The notes under the pieces are model-generated. The model saw only the letters and a list, made by a program, of their open reading frames with translations, was not told the origin of the DNA and did no database searches. Positions 34,460 through 46,335 of a stretch of DNA of 64,000 bases are shown in pieces; positions within the stretch are counted from its first letter, which is position 1; every line of letters begins with the position of its first letter. The DNA is taken from the NCBI RefSeq assembly GCF_963676685.1, contig NC_092350.1, positions 70,992,502 through 71,056,501 on the forward strand, read 5' to 3'. The position numbers were made by a program, and so were the translations under genes. Source of the DNA: Mytilus edulis. Taxonomy: Eukaryota; Mollusca; Bivalvia; Mytilida; Mytilidae.

Positions 34460-35830
34460 GATTGACCAATTTATCAAAATTTTAGATTTATGATTGTCCC
34501 ACATGAATGGTTCTGATTGTCCCATATTATTTTATGAGGAAAAAAAGTTCTTAGATAAACAAAGTAAGTATTAAAATTGACATTGAAAATGGGGAATGTG
34601 TCACAGCGACAACAACTCGACCATAGAGCAGACAACAGCCGAATGTCACCAATTGTTTGTTTTGCTAAATAAACAAGAATTAATTATATCATTTAAAATC
34701 AATTTTATAAAAGTATGAAAACTTTTGATTAAAAAAATATTATATTCCCGAAGTTTGATAGTAAATAAACAGGAACTTCTGATCTGAACAAAAGGCCGAA
34801 TGTGCCCTCTTATTAAAATTTCATATACTTCTTTATTATTCAAGTAAAACTTTCAACAAGGGTTCTGCAGTGATCCCAAGTCGCGAAGCTTTCATTTGAT
34901 ACACACGATACAAAAACTACCCAAATATTCCCATTATTGACAAAGATACAGCTATGCTTAGGAACTATTTTGTTTAAAGTATGTTCTTTCCGATCGGGCC
35001 TGAATAAGTGCTTGTATACCTTATACGTACTATTAAACACATATGACATCATAATTTTGTACTTCATTTTAGAACATCGTACTGCATTTGTATACCTCAA
35101 CTTTTGTATTTGTACTTACATTGTATGTTTCTTTGTAAACTTGTATTTAGTTTTCAGAGAATAAAGTTGCTATCAAATGGGTTCAGATGGGTACATACAG
35201 AAATAAATCGAACAAAAACACACATTGGACGTGGACGGCTACTTATACATCGTCACAACAAATTATGAAACAAACATAAATCGAAGACTTAAACGTGTTG
35301 ATGATACTTGAATTGTATCTACTACAATATGAAAATTAAAATGTGTATAATATTATTATTTGTTTATGTTTTAAATGAATTTTAAGATAATGAAATTACA
35401 ATAGATGAGGTTTATAATGTTTTTATTGACTATTTGTATACATTAACTAGTATTATTGAAAGCAGAAAATGACAAAGCAGTAGTGATTGTCGGACAGTAT
35501 GAGCCTTAAATCTCGGATGCCGGACGTCGCCGCCGTATAAGACCTTGAATCAGGACGCGAACTTTGGGTTGGACCATATGACTCTAACATCGGGACGCCG
35601 ACACGATATTTGAGCTTAATCCTGGACCAGGCTACCCTCCAAGGTGGAAACTATTAGTGGTTTTTGGATAAATCTATCTTACATCTTCAAATACAAGATC
35701 TAGTTCAGGACTTGAGACCTGCTACACATCCATGTAGGTTGTTTCAGATTTATTTCTTTTTTTTCTTTTGCATTTTTTGGTTCTTTTTTTCCTCCTTATT
35801 TTTCTTCTTTTTTTTTTTGTACTATTATTT
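34460..35830. other. No gene recognised
   Basis: AT-rich noncoding DNA. It includes a GC-richer patch at 35510-35640 with no recognised content and a T-rich tract at 35750-35820 just downstream of the protease remnant. Confidence 0.4.
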
Positions 35831-35836
35831 TTTTGT

Positions 35837-36255
35837 TTAACCAAATATGGCTACCAGTTTTCCGTCATTCTTCATCAAGTCAGTGGATAAAAATCTGTTG
35901 ATAAGGTCCTTCATTACGAGTCCACAACATCTCAATTTGACGTAACAAATGCAATACAGGCTACAGGTATCTGAATCCTCGGCTTGAATTTGATTGCCAA
36001 CAACACACTATTCCGGTCCATTCACGATGAATAAATGTCTAAAATAGTACGTTTTCGGTAATCGTCCTAAGGAGTCGAAAAATTCTGATACATCCCGATG
36101 CGGGAAAATGAAAAGCAACCAAATGACTCCCCTTTTGATTACAGTTGTCCGTATTGACCACAAACGTTCTAGGACTGTCGCTCACATAGCTAGGCAAGTC
36201 TTCTGCAAAGCATACGGTCACGGGCAATCCGCTCAAAGCATCCTCTACATCTTTC
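35837..36255 (-). pseudogene. Adenain-type cysteine protease remnant (Polinton/adintovirus-like)
   Basis: On the minus strand, an FVVNTD block is followed by GSHLVAF with the catalytic His (codon about 36123-36125). After a frameshift near 36085 comes EFFDSLGR with the acidic residue. A Q-x-x-x-D-S-D-T-C-S motif then carries the catalytic Gln and the Cys (codon 35963-35965). These are the hallmarks of adenovirus-type maturation proteases, which Polintons and adintoviruses also encode. The Trp that normally follows the His is Leu. One frameshift and one internal stop break the gene; the frame ends at TAA 35837-35839. It lies directly downstream of the ATPase remnant on the same strand, as expected for such an element. 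Confidence 0.75.
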
Positions 36256-36269
36256 CCAATCATCGGGAA

Positions 36270-37279
36270 AGCAATGCCGTTTGTCCTCCCACACCTTTGC
36301 TGACTATGGACTTCCAATCCACAAAGATGAGCAAACACTACTCCGCAATCCCGACAGGCGATGAAACCTTCCCGTTTCTCAGAATCTTCCGACGGACTAT
36401 TTGTTGTTTCGTCGGCAATGCCTTCTTCTACCGAGACCGAACTATCGTCTTCAGAAGTAACAGAGAGACGGTCGTCCTCCCTCTTTCCGTCTGGTGTACT
36501 CCTTTACCGATTTGCAAGACCTCTGTGTGCAATCTAGATGCTTCCGGGGTTCTAGCTTTTTGATCAACAAGACGGTACACAAAAGGTGTCATCGTTGCCT
36601 CTTCAAATTTCCGGAGATAGAAGTCCCCTCGAAATTACATCTGTCGAACAAGAGTAATGATGGGCTGTCGGTCAATGGGATTATTAAAGAGAATGATATA
36701 ATGACAGTTTCGTCTCTGGGTTGGGTCTTTGCCAAAGTATAAATTCTGATTTAAAACGACGAACGATACATTCCTATGGTGACTCCCGTCCGTAAACAAA
36801 TCATTTATTCTGGAGCCTCTGTCCGATGTCGACATGAGGTCATCTAATAGGATCATGCCTCGAATGTTGGGATAAAAAAATCGTCCCTTTCAAGATCAAA
36901 AGGAATTCCACTAATGAATTAAACACGTGGAAGCACTTTATTTCCTCGTAAAGAGTTTGCCACCTTTTACATGTTTTATACAACCAAACTATCCTCTCCG
37001 GACTAGGACTACACAGCGTTTCTTTTTGTTGAGACAAATCTTTCATGAAATGAGGTTTTCCGCAGAATGTTGGACCGGACACGATTATGGTGAAAGGGTG
37101 CCCAAACACGAAAGCCTCCGACTGCTGCTGTTGCGGTTGCTTTTGCTGCTGTTTCCTTTGCTGCTGCTGCTTAATTACACCTAGGTGGTATAGTGGCTCA
37201 TCGGAAGAATGCTTACTTCTCATATGTTTTTGAAGATCGTGCGGCCACACATACACTTAAGGCAAATATTGCAATTAAA
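36270..37279 (-). pseudogene. Packaging-type ATPase remnant with zinc fingers (Polinton/adintovirus-like)
   Basis: Read on the minus strand: an N-terminal C2H2 finger (CNICLK, then a frameshift, then HDLQKHMRSKH); a Gln-rich linker; a Walker A region VSGPTFCGKPHF (about 37053-37082) in which the residue after the Lys is Pro, not Thr or Ser; a second frameshift near 36880; a Walker B region MILLDDLM (36833-36856); then SRINDLFTDGSHHRN and NQNLYFGKDPTQRRN. A stop interrupts RQM. The C-terminal part continues to a second finger with CRDCG and HSQQRC (about 36290-36350). The family is the FtsK/A32-like ATPase that packages DNA in Polinton-like viruses. At least three lesions show it is a dead, old insertion. 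Plus-strand frames are shadows. Confidence 0.75.
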
Positions 37280-37390
37280 CAAGTCATACTATAGTATTTG
37301 TAATTTCCTAAATGAGAGTGTGTAATTTCCTCTTATAGATTTGTTTACTTCACTTCCTTCGAAAGTGTAGCAAGAGAAATGCATGGTCAT

Positions 37391-37615
37391 CTTTTAGACG
37401 ACATATTTGAAGATGTCTCTCAAAACAAATTCGATGTGATCTATTAGTTCTTTATTTCTTTCGTTCAATTTCTTCGAGATTGGTTTCTCAAACCTTACGT
37501 CCGTGATATCTTCATTGAATAATCGTATCGACTGGAGTATAAGGAGAGTCGTTTCCCTCGTAAACGACTGGTGCACGAAATCGGAACAGAAGTACACACG
37601 TCTCGTTGAGGCTTC
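37391..37615 (-). pseudogene. Possible Myb/SANT-like DNA-binding fragment
   Basis: A short minus-strand frame contains SFTRETTLLILQSIRLF, reminiscent of the first helix of Myb/SANT-like domains. A possible donor or degenerate end follows. It may belong to the Polinton-like element or to another transposon; the match is weak. Confidence 0.3.
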
Positions 37616-37839
37616 TTATTTCAGTATGAACGACACTTCCAATAATGCACATTCCCATGATCCATTTAAAGTTTATCGTTTTGGAAGGCGCACTTTGAAA
37701 TTGCCACCTACGTTATTTTCAAACGTTAAAAGCGAGTCTGCGCTATTGATAAATAAGCAAAACGCGTCCAAGGTGTTCAATCCAATTTAACATTCAGTTC
37801 TCTCTTATAGCTTTATTATAATTCACATAATTAAATAAA

Positions 37840-38940
37840 CGTAAATAGATTGATTGATTTTTGAACGTCAAGTGACAAATATTTAATGCATGTTTAGGAC
37901 GAGAACAAGTTAACAATAAATACAATAGCTAGGGCTTGATATAGAAGCGATCCGGGATGGAGGTCGGGGAAATTTAGACTACCACTGGACAATGAGGGTA
38001 TACATTGAAAAGAAATAAAAAAATTGTGCTTTGCAACTGGCTAAATAGTGTTGTGGATAACTATATTAGTACAGTAGACAAATATATTTTCTGTAAGGCT
38101 CGGTTGAAGTAATTTATCAATACAACTTTTGTCAATTCTGTATAATGAGTGATTCGTCCTGAACTACATATATCTCTCTTTTTTATGCATTTAGTTATAT
38201 TCGATCTTTTTACGGAATCATTGGTTGACTATAATCATATAATGGAGAATTATCTTATGTATAGGAATATATCTATAGACATAAAACTTGTTTGATTGGA
38301 TGGTCTGCTATTATGGCTAAGAGCCGCCAACCTACAGAGCAAGTATCATCTCATTTAAACCGGTTCAAACCGGTTCTTGTTTCTCTGCACAAACATAATT
38401 CCTTTACGTTCACAACAATTAAAAATCCAAACTGAGATCCAAACGGAGGATAAGAGAAATCTTACTGCAATTAGATATAGTCATATTTCTTTTTACCTAT
38501 ATTTCTCATTTCTTTATGTTTTAGCAGCCGTATATTTCTCTATTCTTTATATTTGCGCACCCGATATTTCCCTATTCTTTATATTTTAGAAGCATACATT
38601 TTACTTTTAGACTAAATAAAGTAAAGGTTTGAAGTCATTTTTGATAACGAAATCCCTGACTTGATAATTTACTAGTTATACATAGATTACGCTCATTAAA
38701 ATCCAAAACGTCACAACATACACGGTGTGGCTATAAAAACACCGTAAAACGGTTTAAAAGGAACTTCACCGTCCAAAAAGAAAAAAATTAACAATAGAAA
38801 AAGAAAAATCATTCATTTTGTCGTAAATTTGTGTTTTGAGATTCTGGTGTAATACTGTTATGTATAAAATTAGGAACGGATAGTCATTGCTGCTGATATT
38901 AGATTTATATTCCTTTGTGTACATTTTAGCAGTATTGTTA
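37840..38940. other. No gene recognised; one dispersed-repeat piece
   Basis: TTGAACGTCAAGTGACAAAT and GCATGTTTAGGACGAGAACA (37862-37915) recur in altered form at 62870-62910 and look like a common bivalve repeat. The rest is AT-rich. Confidence 0.4.
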
Positions 38941-38945
38941 GAAAA

Positions 38946-39214
38946 TTATTGATTATTTAACGAAAAAATATCAGCAAGATAACGGTAAATGTTGTTGAAT
39001 ATATCAATTAAATGAAACATAGACGGTTCTTTACTGATTCTGGCAAAACACTGAGATTCTTCACAATATAGGAACAAGTCTGCAATTGGTGCCCATAGGA
39101 ATACATACAAACTATCAATGAAATGTATTGCCGAAACGTATGTATATCTAGAGCATATTTCCATTTCTCATTTGATAAAAGGGCTTTAAATGAATTTGCA
39201 AACAGATCTGTCAA
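38946..39214 (-). pseudogene. Penelope-like reverse transcriptase fragment
   Basis: The minus-strand frame reads APIADLFLYCEESQ, SKEPSMFHL and YRYLADIFSLNN. It parallels other PLE palms, but the catalytic Y-x-D-D is YLAD, so one aspartate is lost. Confidence 0.75.
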
Positions 39215-39219
39215 ACTTT

Positions 39220-40170
39220 TTTATTGCAGTTTTTAATTTGGCGTGTTGTTTGCTATTAATAGAATATGTCCTTGCTTGACTTGTTGGTGTTTTTCATCTT
39301 TTTGATAGCTATACTCATTGCTCGTTACCACCATTAGTACGATCTAACCGATATCCTATATATGTATTGTCTAAGAAGAAATGGATTTGTATCAGTTTCA
39401 TCCAGTAAGTAATGACGGGTAAAGTGTTCAAATGTATAAATTATTGAAAACACGAGTTCACAATATCGAATATTGAAATAGTTTGTCATTGGCAGATTTA
39501 CCTGTGTAATCTCAACTCTCTTAAAGAAGTCCTAAGCAGTCAGCACTAACAAGGCTTTTGTTAGAGAAAGGAGGCAATTTCAATAACTTTTCTAACATTC
39601 TAATTGAAAAACTAAAAAAAATATAAAACTAATATTATTTTTTTATTTTTTTCTGTAATCAAATCCTTTACAACATTTATTCTATAGAGCCTGTATCGAT
39701 TACCTTGGTCTATGTGTATATTCCGCATAGGACTCTCTCAAAGATGATAATAAAATTCATGACAAATATTTCTGATTTGTTGATTTTTATTGGTCATTAT
39801 GTGGTCTGTTATGTTTCTTTCTATCTCCGTAAGCTTTTGCTCAAATCACAAAAGAGGGTAAACAAACCATTATTCAAAGACAATCACTCTAATAAAGGGT
39901 GACAGTGAATGAACTTTATCGGCAACATTTGACTTGTAAGTAGATCTTGCTTGCTGAGCTCTTTTGTGATTTAAAGTGTCTATAAATGTATTTAAAATTT
40001 TATCATGTAAATCAAAACGCCAAAAAACGGTTAAAATAGTCATTGAAAGGCAATAATTCCAATAAGAAGTCGAATGATGATTTCCTCAATTTCTTTTATA
40101 TGTAGATCTTGTATTGCTAAAAATTTGTGCTAATTCAAGTTTCTATTTATATATTATAACTTATACATGG
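39220..40170. other. No gene recognised
   Basis: Noncoding. The 65-residue frame at 39705 has no recognised domain. Confidence 0.4.
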
Positions 40171-40174
40171 TTGG

Positions 40175-40900
40175 CAAGTGGGGTCATCGGACACGTTCGT
40201 TAACAACTAGTAGATGTCCCAATAATGATTGTGACCAAGTTTGGTTAAATTTTGCCCAGTTGTTTCAAAGGAGATGTTAACGGATGACGACGAAGACGAC
40301 GTACGACAAACGACGGATGACAGTCGACAAGTGATGAGAAAAGTTCATTTGCCCAATTGGGAAAGGCGAGCTCAAAATTAGTTCACGCATTTATTATTAA
40401 TTGAGACATCCATAAAATTTGAATTAGATTCAGAAATAAACAAAAAATGAATTAAATATCCTTTAAAGCTGACCTGGCACAAAAGGGCCAAGTGAGCTTT
40501 TCTCATCACTTAGCGTCTATCATCTGTCGTCGTCAGTTTACCTTTACCAACATTGTCTCCTCTCCAACTACTTGGCCAAATTAAACCAAACTAATCTTAA
40601 ATCGTCTTTAGGATATCTGGTTTGCTGCCCCTGAATCGGCAAAGTAAGATCTACAAATAAGTCAAGATGACCGAACTTGTCAAATGACCTCAAGAGGAGT
40701 TATTACCCTTCAAAATATGTTTTTCACAATTTTTTTTCTTTTTTTTTTTCAATCTTTTACATAAATTTCCCCTTGAATTAAACTACTGGGTCAAATTAAA
40801 CCAGACTTGGCCTAAATCATCCTTATGGTATTTAGTTAGAGAAACGGTATATGATCACTCCGTCCATAAACCAAGACGGACGTCATGGCTAAAAATAGAA
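40175..40900. repeat. Dispersed repeat pieces sharing the GGTGAGCT motif
   Basis: GTTCATTTGCCCAATTGGGA with GGCGAGCTC (40345-40373) and its inverse GGGCCAAGTGAGCTTTTCTC (40486-40505) face each other across about 120 bp. Both resemble the start of the 88-bp satellite unit. Approximate edges. Confidence 0.45.
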
Positions 40901-41279
40901 CACAGGGGTTTACTTTTATAATAAAGTTCTATGAGTAAATTGTAAAAAAAAAGTTTCAAATGGTAAAAACTTGAAAAGTAATTTATAAATATTGATAAGA
41001 GGTTTTCAGTTACTAATGTAGGACTACAATATGGAATGAGGGTAGACCTGCTTTTATTTTAACTACTGGGCGAAATTTTTCAAAACTTGGTCCTTATCAT
41101 TATTAGGGTATATAATATTATTTATTATGATTTTAACCTTATTCTACATGATTTCTAAAACCACAGACTTCAGTAGATGCAGGTGAGAGACACAGGCTAT
41201 CGAGAGCCTCTAATTTATTCAATGATACACCAAAAATACCAGTATTCAAAATATTTAATACATTCAAACAAGAGCGCAC

Positions 41280-43465
41280 ACGCTGAAATGTCTCGCCTTC
41301 TTTACTTATTATTGATATTATGTTGATAGTCCTAAATATAAAGTTTTATTACAACTGTCACATAAACTCAACATTAACCAAGAAAACTAATCATTGATCA
41401 GTTAACCATGAAAATGAGGTCAAGGTCAGATGAACCATGCCAGGCAGACATGTACAGATAACAATTCTTCCATACAACAAATATAGTTGACATATTGCTT
41501 ATAAATTAAGAAAAACAGACCAAAACACAAAAACTTAACACTTAGCAATGAACCGTGAAAATGAGGTCAAGGTCAAATAAAACCTGCGCAACTGACATAT
41601 AGATCATAAACTATTTCCATACACCAAATATAGTTGACCTATTGCATATAGTATTAGAAAAATAGACGAAAACTCAAAACTTAACTTTGACCACTGAACC
41701 ATGAAAATGAGGTCAAGGTCAGATGACAACTGTCAGCTAGACATGTACACCTTACAATCAAAAAGTAAAATCACAAAAATACTGAACTTAGAGGAAAATC
41801 AATTCGGAAAGTCCATAATCACATGGCAAAATCAAATAACAAAACGCATCAAAAACGAATGGACAAGACCTGTCATATTCCTGACTTGGTACATGCATTT
41901 TCATAATAATGTAGAAAATGGTGGATTAAACCTGGTTTTATAGCGCTAACCCTTTCACTTTGATGACAGTCTCATCAAATTCCGTTATATTTACATTGAT
42001 GCGTTAACTCAACAGACACAATAAATAAAATAGTCAAAATATGGGTACATCAGTCATCATCGTATAACAATTTTAAAAGGAACAATTTAACAGAACACAA
42101 AAACATCTATCTGCAAACACATTCATTGATTTGTGTGTCTGACGTCCGAAAATTTTATACGTCAAATAGATTTGTCGTTCAATGTGCATACAAACTATTT
42201 TAAAATTTACCTAGGCAATGTTAGCATACAGGGTTAAAAAAAATCGAAAGTATGTAAGAATAAATTTCAGAAATAGACTGAGATTGAAAATAGTCCAAAA
42301 GTAATACATAGAATTTATAAGAATCCACAAATAGTTAATTTCACTACGGGATTGAATGATTTTGACGTTTATGGTTCAACGTATTTTGAAATTCATAATA
42401 GAAATATATCATAATGACATAAAATAGAACAATATCATACTGACGGGATCTTTTAAAGTACAGAGTCACGTTATAAGAACCAAAGAAATACAAAAAGTCG
42501 CATATACAAAACACACCACCTTAAAATGAAAGACAATACAAACACATTGACGAGATGTATAAGTACCGAGCCACGTCAAACGGATATCACATAAAACCAT
42601 CCAACAGTAAAAGTAATATTAATAATAGAACAAAGACAAATGAAAGAACTATAACACACGTTGTTAAGATAATAAACAATATCAGTACGCAGAATCTATA
42701 CATGAAGACCATCGTGAATTATTTGTGAAGTTGATACGGAATATTTATCAACAAGGTCTTGGTACCTTCCGATGAACTTTTTTAGAAAAAGAACGAGACG
42801 TTCTTTGACATACCCCTGGTTCATTAACTTTCTACTCAGACACTGATGACGTTTTACAAAGTCAAACCATACACCAAATATAGTAGAACTATTGCATATA
42901 GTATAAGCAAAACAGACCAAAACCCAAAATTTAACTATAACCACTTATGAAAATGAGGTCAAGGTCAGATGACACCTGCCAGTTGGACATGTACACCTTA
43001 CAGTCCTTCCATACACCGAATATACTAGACCTATTGCTTATAATATCTGAGATATAGACTTGACCACCAAAACTTAACCTTGTTCACTGATCCATGAAAT
43101 GAGGCCGAGGTCAAGTGAAAACTGTCTGACGGGCATAAGGACCTTGCAAGGTAGACACATACCAAGTATAGATATCCTATTACTTGTAATAAGAGAGAAT
43201 TTAACATTACAAAAAATCTTAACTTTTATTTCAAGTAGTCACTGAACCATGAAGATGAGGTCAAAGACATTAGACATGTGACTGACAGAAAGTTAGTAAC
43301 ATGGGGCATCTATATACAAAGTATGAAGCATCCAGGTCTTCCACCTTCTAAAATATAAAGTTTTTAAGAAGTTAGCTAACACCGCCGCTGCCGCCGTAGC
43401 CGCCGCCGCCGGATCACTATCCCTATGTCGAGCTTTCTGCAACAAAAGTTGCAGGCTCGACAAAA
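41280..43465 (+). repeat. R5: diverged tandem repeat of about 145 bp, interrupted
   Basis: AAAATGAGGTCAAGGTCAGA-type blocks occur near 41410, 41559, 41704 and 42949, with weaker copies after. Between them are TTCCATACACCAAATATAG blocks. The array is split at 41757 by a 1.1-kb retroelement insertion and resumes at 42866. It ends with a CCG-rich tract (43383-43412) and a small hairpin CTGCAAC/GTTGCAG. Confidence 0.7.
41757..42865 (-). mobile_element. 5'-truncated PLE insertion within R5
   Basis: On the minus strand, a reverse transcriptase C-terminus (LSRKLMNQGYVKERL, KFIGRYQDLVDKYSVSTSQ, stop at 42696) is followed by about 900 bp of 3' sequence ending in R6 at 41757. The R5 array is continuous once this segment is removed, so it is a genuine insertion. 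It is 5'-truncated, as is typical of target-primed retroelements. Confidence 0.75.
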
Positions 43466-43806
43466 ACTAATTTTTACAAACTGCATGTTTTATTTTTTTT
43501 TAATAGCGTTCGTTTATATATTGCATATTGCAGTTATCTGAACAGAAGTTCGAGAAACAATTTCAGACTTTTCACTTTTACGTTTGATAGCAATACAGCA
43601 TGGAAGAAAATCAACACCTGGTGCATTATATGAAACTTGCATAAATGTTAAAATAAAGTTCAGTTAAACGAAATTAAATGGTTGACTTTCTGTGTGTTTC
43701 TCATAGTTTATATAAACTGGTAAATATCAACTTCCTGTATCTTCAACTTCGATTATAACAAGTTATAATTGATACATGGGTTTCAGGAATTACAATATGA
43801 AAGTTG

Positions 43807-44256
43807 TTATTCGTATGGGTTAACTTTCTGCCTTATGTTGGTGGGTGAAACACACTCAAACTTTATAAGTTCATACCCAAATGGCGGCTTCGTGGTGAGA
43901 TCAATGAAATCGGCAACGGGATCTATAAACGTTGTTGCTATCTTTCCGCCCTTGTGTACAATTTCATTATTGTTGAGATCAAATTTGAAAAGCGCTGCAT
44001 TACGTCGGTCATCGGTTAGTACCAAGCGTGTTCTTCTCTCAGGGTTTTCACTTCCGCCTTGTGGTAGGATACACTTGTTACTTGTTGCATGTACTATGTA
44101 TCCCCATTCACCGTCGACGCGTTGAAATTTCCAATGCATCCTTTCGTGTATATCTTTATGTCGTACTAGCCATGTGTTGTTCGCAGGATTTGTTTGTCCC
44201 CCATTTGGGTGAATAAACTGGTCATAAGCAGACACTTTGATAAGGAACGTTATCAT
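43807..44256 (-). CDS. MytiLec-type beta-trefoil lectin, gene 2 (149 aa)
   Basis: An intact ATG-to-TAA frame and paralogue of the gene at 21751-22197, differing by about 20 substitutions and one inserted residue (roughly 86% identity by eye). Subdomain 1 keeps HPNGG and HKDIHERM. Subdomain 2 has lost the His of its H-P-x-G-G motif (LPQGG at 64-68) and reads TDDRRN in place of H-x-D-x-H, so it should not bind sugar. Subdomain 3 keeps only HKGG. Changes cluster around residues 73-76. The splice acceptor TTTTTAG (exon start 44274) and the 5' flank to about 44445 are conserved with gene 1, so regulation was probably duplicated too. Both frames are open, which favours selection on each copy. Confidence 0.9.
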   Translation of the reverse strand: MITFLIKVSAYDQFIHPNGGQTNPANNTWLVRHKDIHERMHWKFQRVDGEWGYIVHATSNKCILPQGGSENPERRTRLVLTDDRRNAALFKFDLNNNEIVHKGGKIATTFIDPVADFIDLTTKPPFGYELIKFECVSPTNIRQKVNPYE

Positions 44257-44454
44257 GTTGTCATGTGATAGTAGCTAAAAATAGATATAGAACAAGTACA
44301 AAATGTATAAGACTAAACTCATTCACGATGCCATATTTTAAGTCTAAACCAATAGACAGGTATTAAGGATTTTCGATCCTCTTGTTTTTGACTTTTTGTC
44401 AGATATTCAAAGTTTACTGGTTATAGCCATGTAGTGCCATTAAAGAATTATTGT

Positions 44455-46335
44455 TTTTCTAATGTTTTTTTTCTCTTTTTTTTCTTTTTCTTTTTTTTCT
44501 TCCAGCATTTTCCCCGTAAGAAGTTATCTCCCTTTTATTGATTTTTTTCAACATACTCCCCCCCCCTTTTTCGTCGTTTTTAAAGATATCATGACCTTAT
44601 TAGAACCATAGGTAGATCTCATGATGATGTATAACCATACAAGGCTGAATAGGATTTCGTCATCGCATATGAGAGTTATATCTCCTCGAAGCAATTTCTT
44701 TCATTTGCATTTTTCTCAAAAAGTATTAGAGATAGAATCGATTTGAAAACTACAACATGTAAAGGAACAGATGGCAATGTTAATGAACATATACAATTAT
44801 TTTGTTATTAACCATTTTAGGGGGTGTTATTTCCCTTGAAAAAATATACACAATTTTTGAAAAATTGTATTTCGAGAATCGGAAGTCGCAGAGACTTGGG
44901 ACCTACACCAATATTCTTAAGTTCATATGACCTTCAATTTGCACCCAAGGTCAAAGGTCACCGAGTGCAAAAAAAATTGCGCTGCATTTAAGCTTGCATA
45001 TTAAGAAAACGATAAGAGTGTGCTGCATACATTCTGTGTATAAAATGTTGCTCTCGACAAGCTCAACATTTTATACGTTAAGCTCAAAAATGTCCGACTG
45101 CTTGTTCAAAAGTTACAACAATATAATTCTTAAAACTATAGTTACATAGTGTATATCTTTTAGAAGGTAGCATGTATCAACCTACTAAAAACTGCAAAGA
45201 TGATCAGTAATTCAAGACCTTCAATTTGAGGCCAATGTCAGGCCATGATGAAATTTAACTTGACCTTCAAAGGGTACTATGACCTTGACCTTATCACACT
45301 TGAAAGATCAAGTAGTCTTGAATTGAATGGTGGTAGTCCCATGTCTCTACCACTTCTGGTTCTCAAGTTAATCATTGCATCACATATTTGATGATTCATT
45401 GTGACCTTCATGAACCTCCAAATTGTCCCAAATGTTTTTCTAAAATGTTGTCCTTCAACTGCAGATTATTTATCAATTAACAGATTTGAGATATCTGCTG
45501 TCGTTTTAGAAATGATACAGTTTGAAATTTTGCGAGCGGATGCATGTATTTCTAAATCAACAACGGAGTACCACCTAAAGTGTTTTAGAAATTGAAGAGG
45601 GTAACATAGTTATATGTTTGACCAAATCCCGAAAACATTGCTCGAAAGAAACACAAAAAAATCAATTTTTACTTAAATTTGACTTTGTAAGTTGCATAAG
45701 TTCTATATATATAATTGATATTGCGTCATTTTTTGGCACTTTGCAAAATGGGGTCATATGATACGTCAAATTGAAGGTCTTAATAAGCTCCACTCAAAAA
45801 TTAAAATTTCAAACCCCTTTTTCATTCCAGTGGGTAGGGTGTGGTCATTTAGTGCAACACTTCAAACCTCAATTGGTCAGGTTGTTGCATATGAAATGAA
45901 AGTCCATAAAGCGTACATTTCAAATATCAAATTGACGTCCACAAAAATTGGATGGGGTGAGGTAATTGAGTGCAAAACATAAAATTTTCTTTTAAGATAA
46001 GGTTGTTGTATATCAAATGAATGTCTTAACGTGTACATTTGAAATATCAAATTGCTGTCCTGCAAAAAATAGTTAGATAGGGTTATTTATTGCAAAATTC
46101 AAACTTTTAGAATATGGTGTTTTCGCATATCAAATAAACAGTAATCAAGTCTTCATAACAAATATCATACTTTGAATCTCAAAAAAATAAGTGCATTGGG
46201 TCATTAGGTGTAAAAAATGAAAGTTTTCAAATGATATGCTTGTCGTATATCAAACAAAAGGTCGTAAAACGTACATAACAAGAACATCACTTTTACAGGA
46301 AAGACCTTTCAATTGTTTTACAAACAATTGAGATA
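44455..46335. repeat. Copy 2-specific 1.9-kb insertion
   Basis: Separates two blocks that are contiguous in copy 1 at about 22420. It starts with a TTTCTTTT-rich tract, holds repeated GACCTTCAATTTG-type blocks (44930, 45218) and ends in the diverged tandem array at 45745-46300. No coding sequence recognised. Confidence 0.65.
45745..46300 (+). repeat. Old tandem array, units of about 115-120 bp
   Basis: Homologous blocks TTGCATATGAAATGAAAGTC, TTGTATATCAAATGAATGTC, TTCGCATATCAAATAAACAG and GTCGTATATCAAACAAAAGG occur near 45884, 46004, 46121 and 46240. Each is followed by a CGTACATTTCAAATATCA-like block. The units are well diverged, so the array is old. Confidence 0.7.

Noticed and set aside
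36108-36563. 151-residue plus-strand frame
   Set aside because: It is antisense to the Polinton-like ATPase and protease remnants, which carry the recognisable motifs.
43380-43415. CCG-repeat tract as coding proline/alanine repeat or fragile site
   Set aside because: Short and imperfect, at the end of the R5 array. Similar tracts are expected in other R5 copies.
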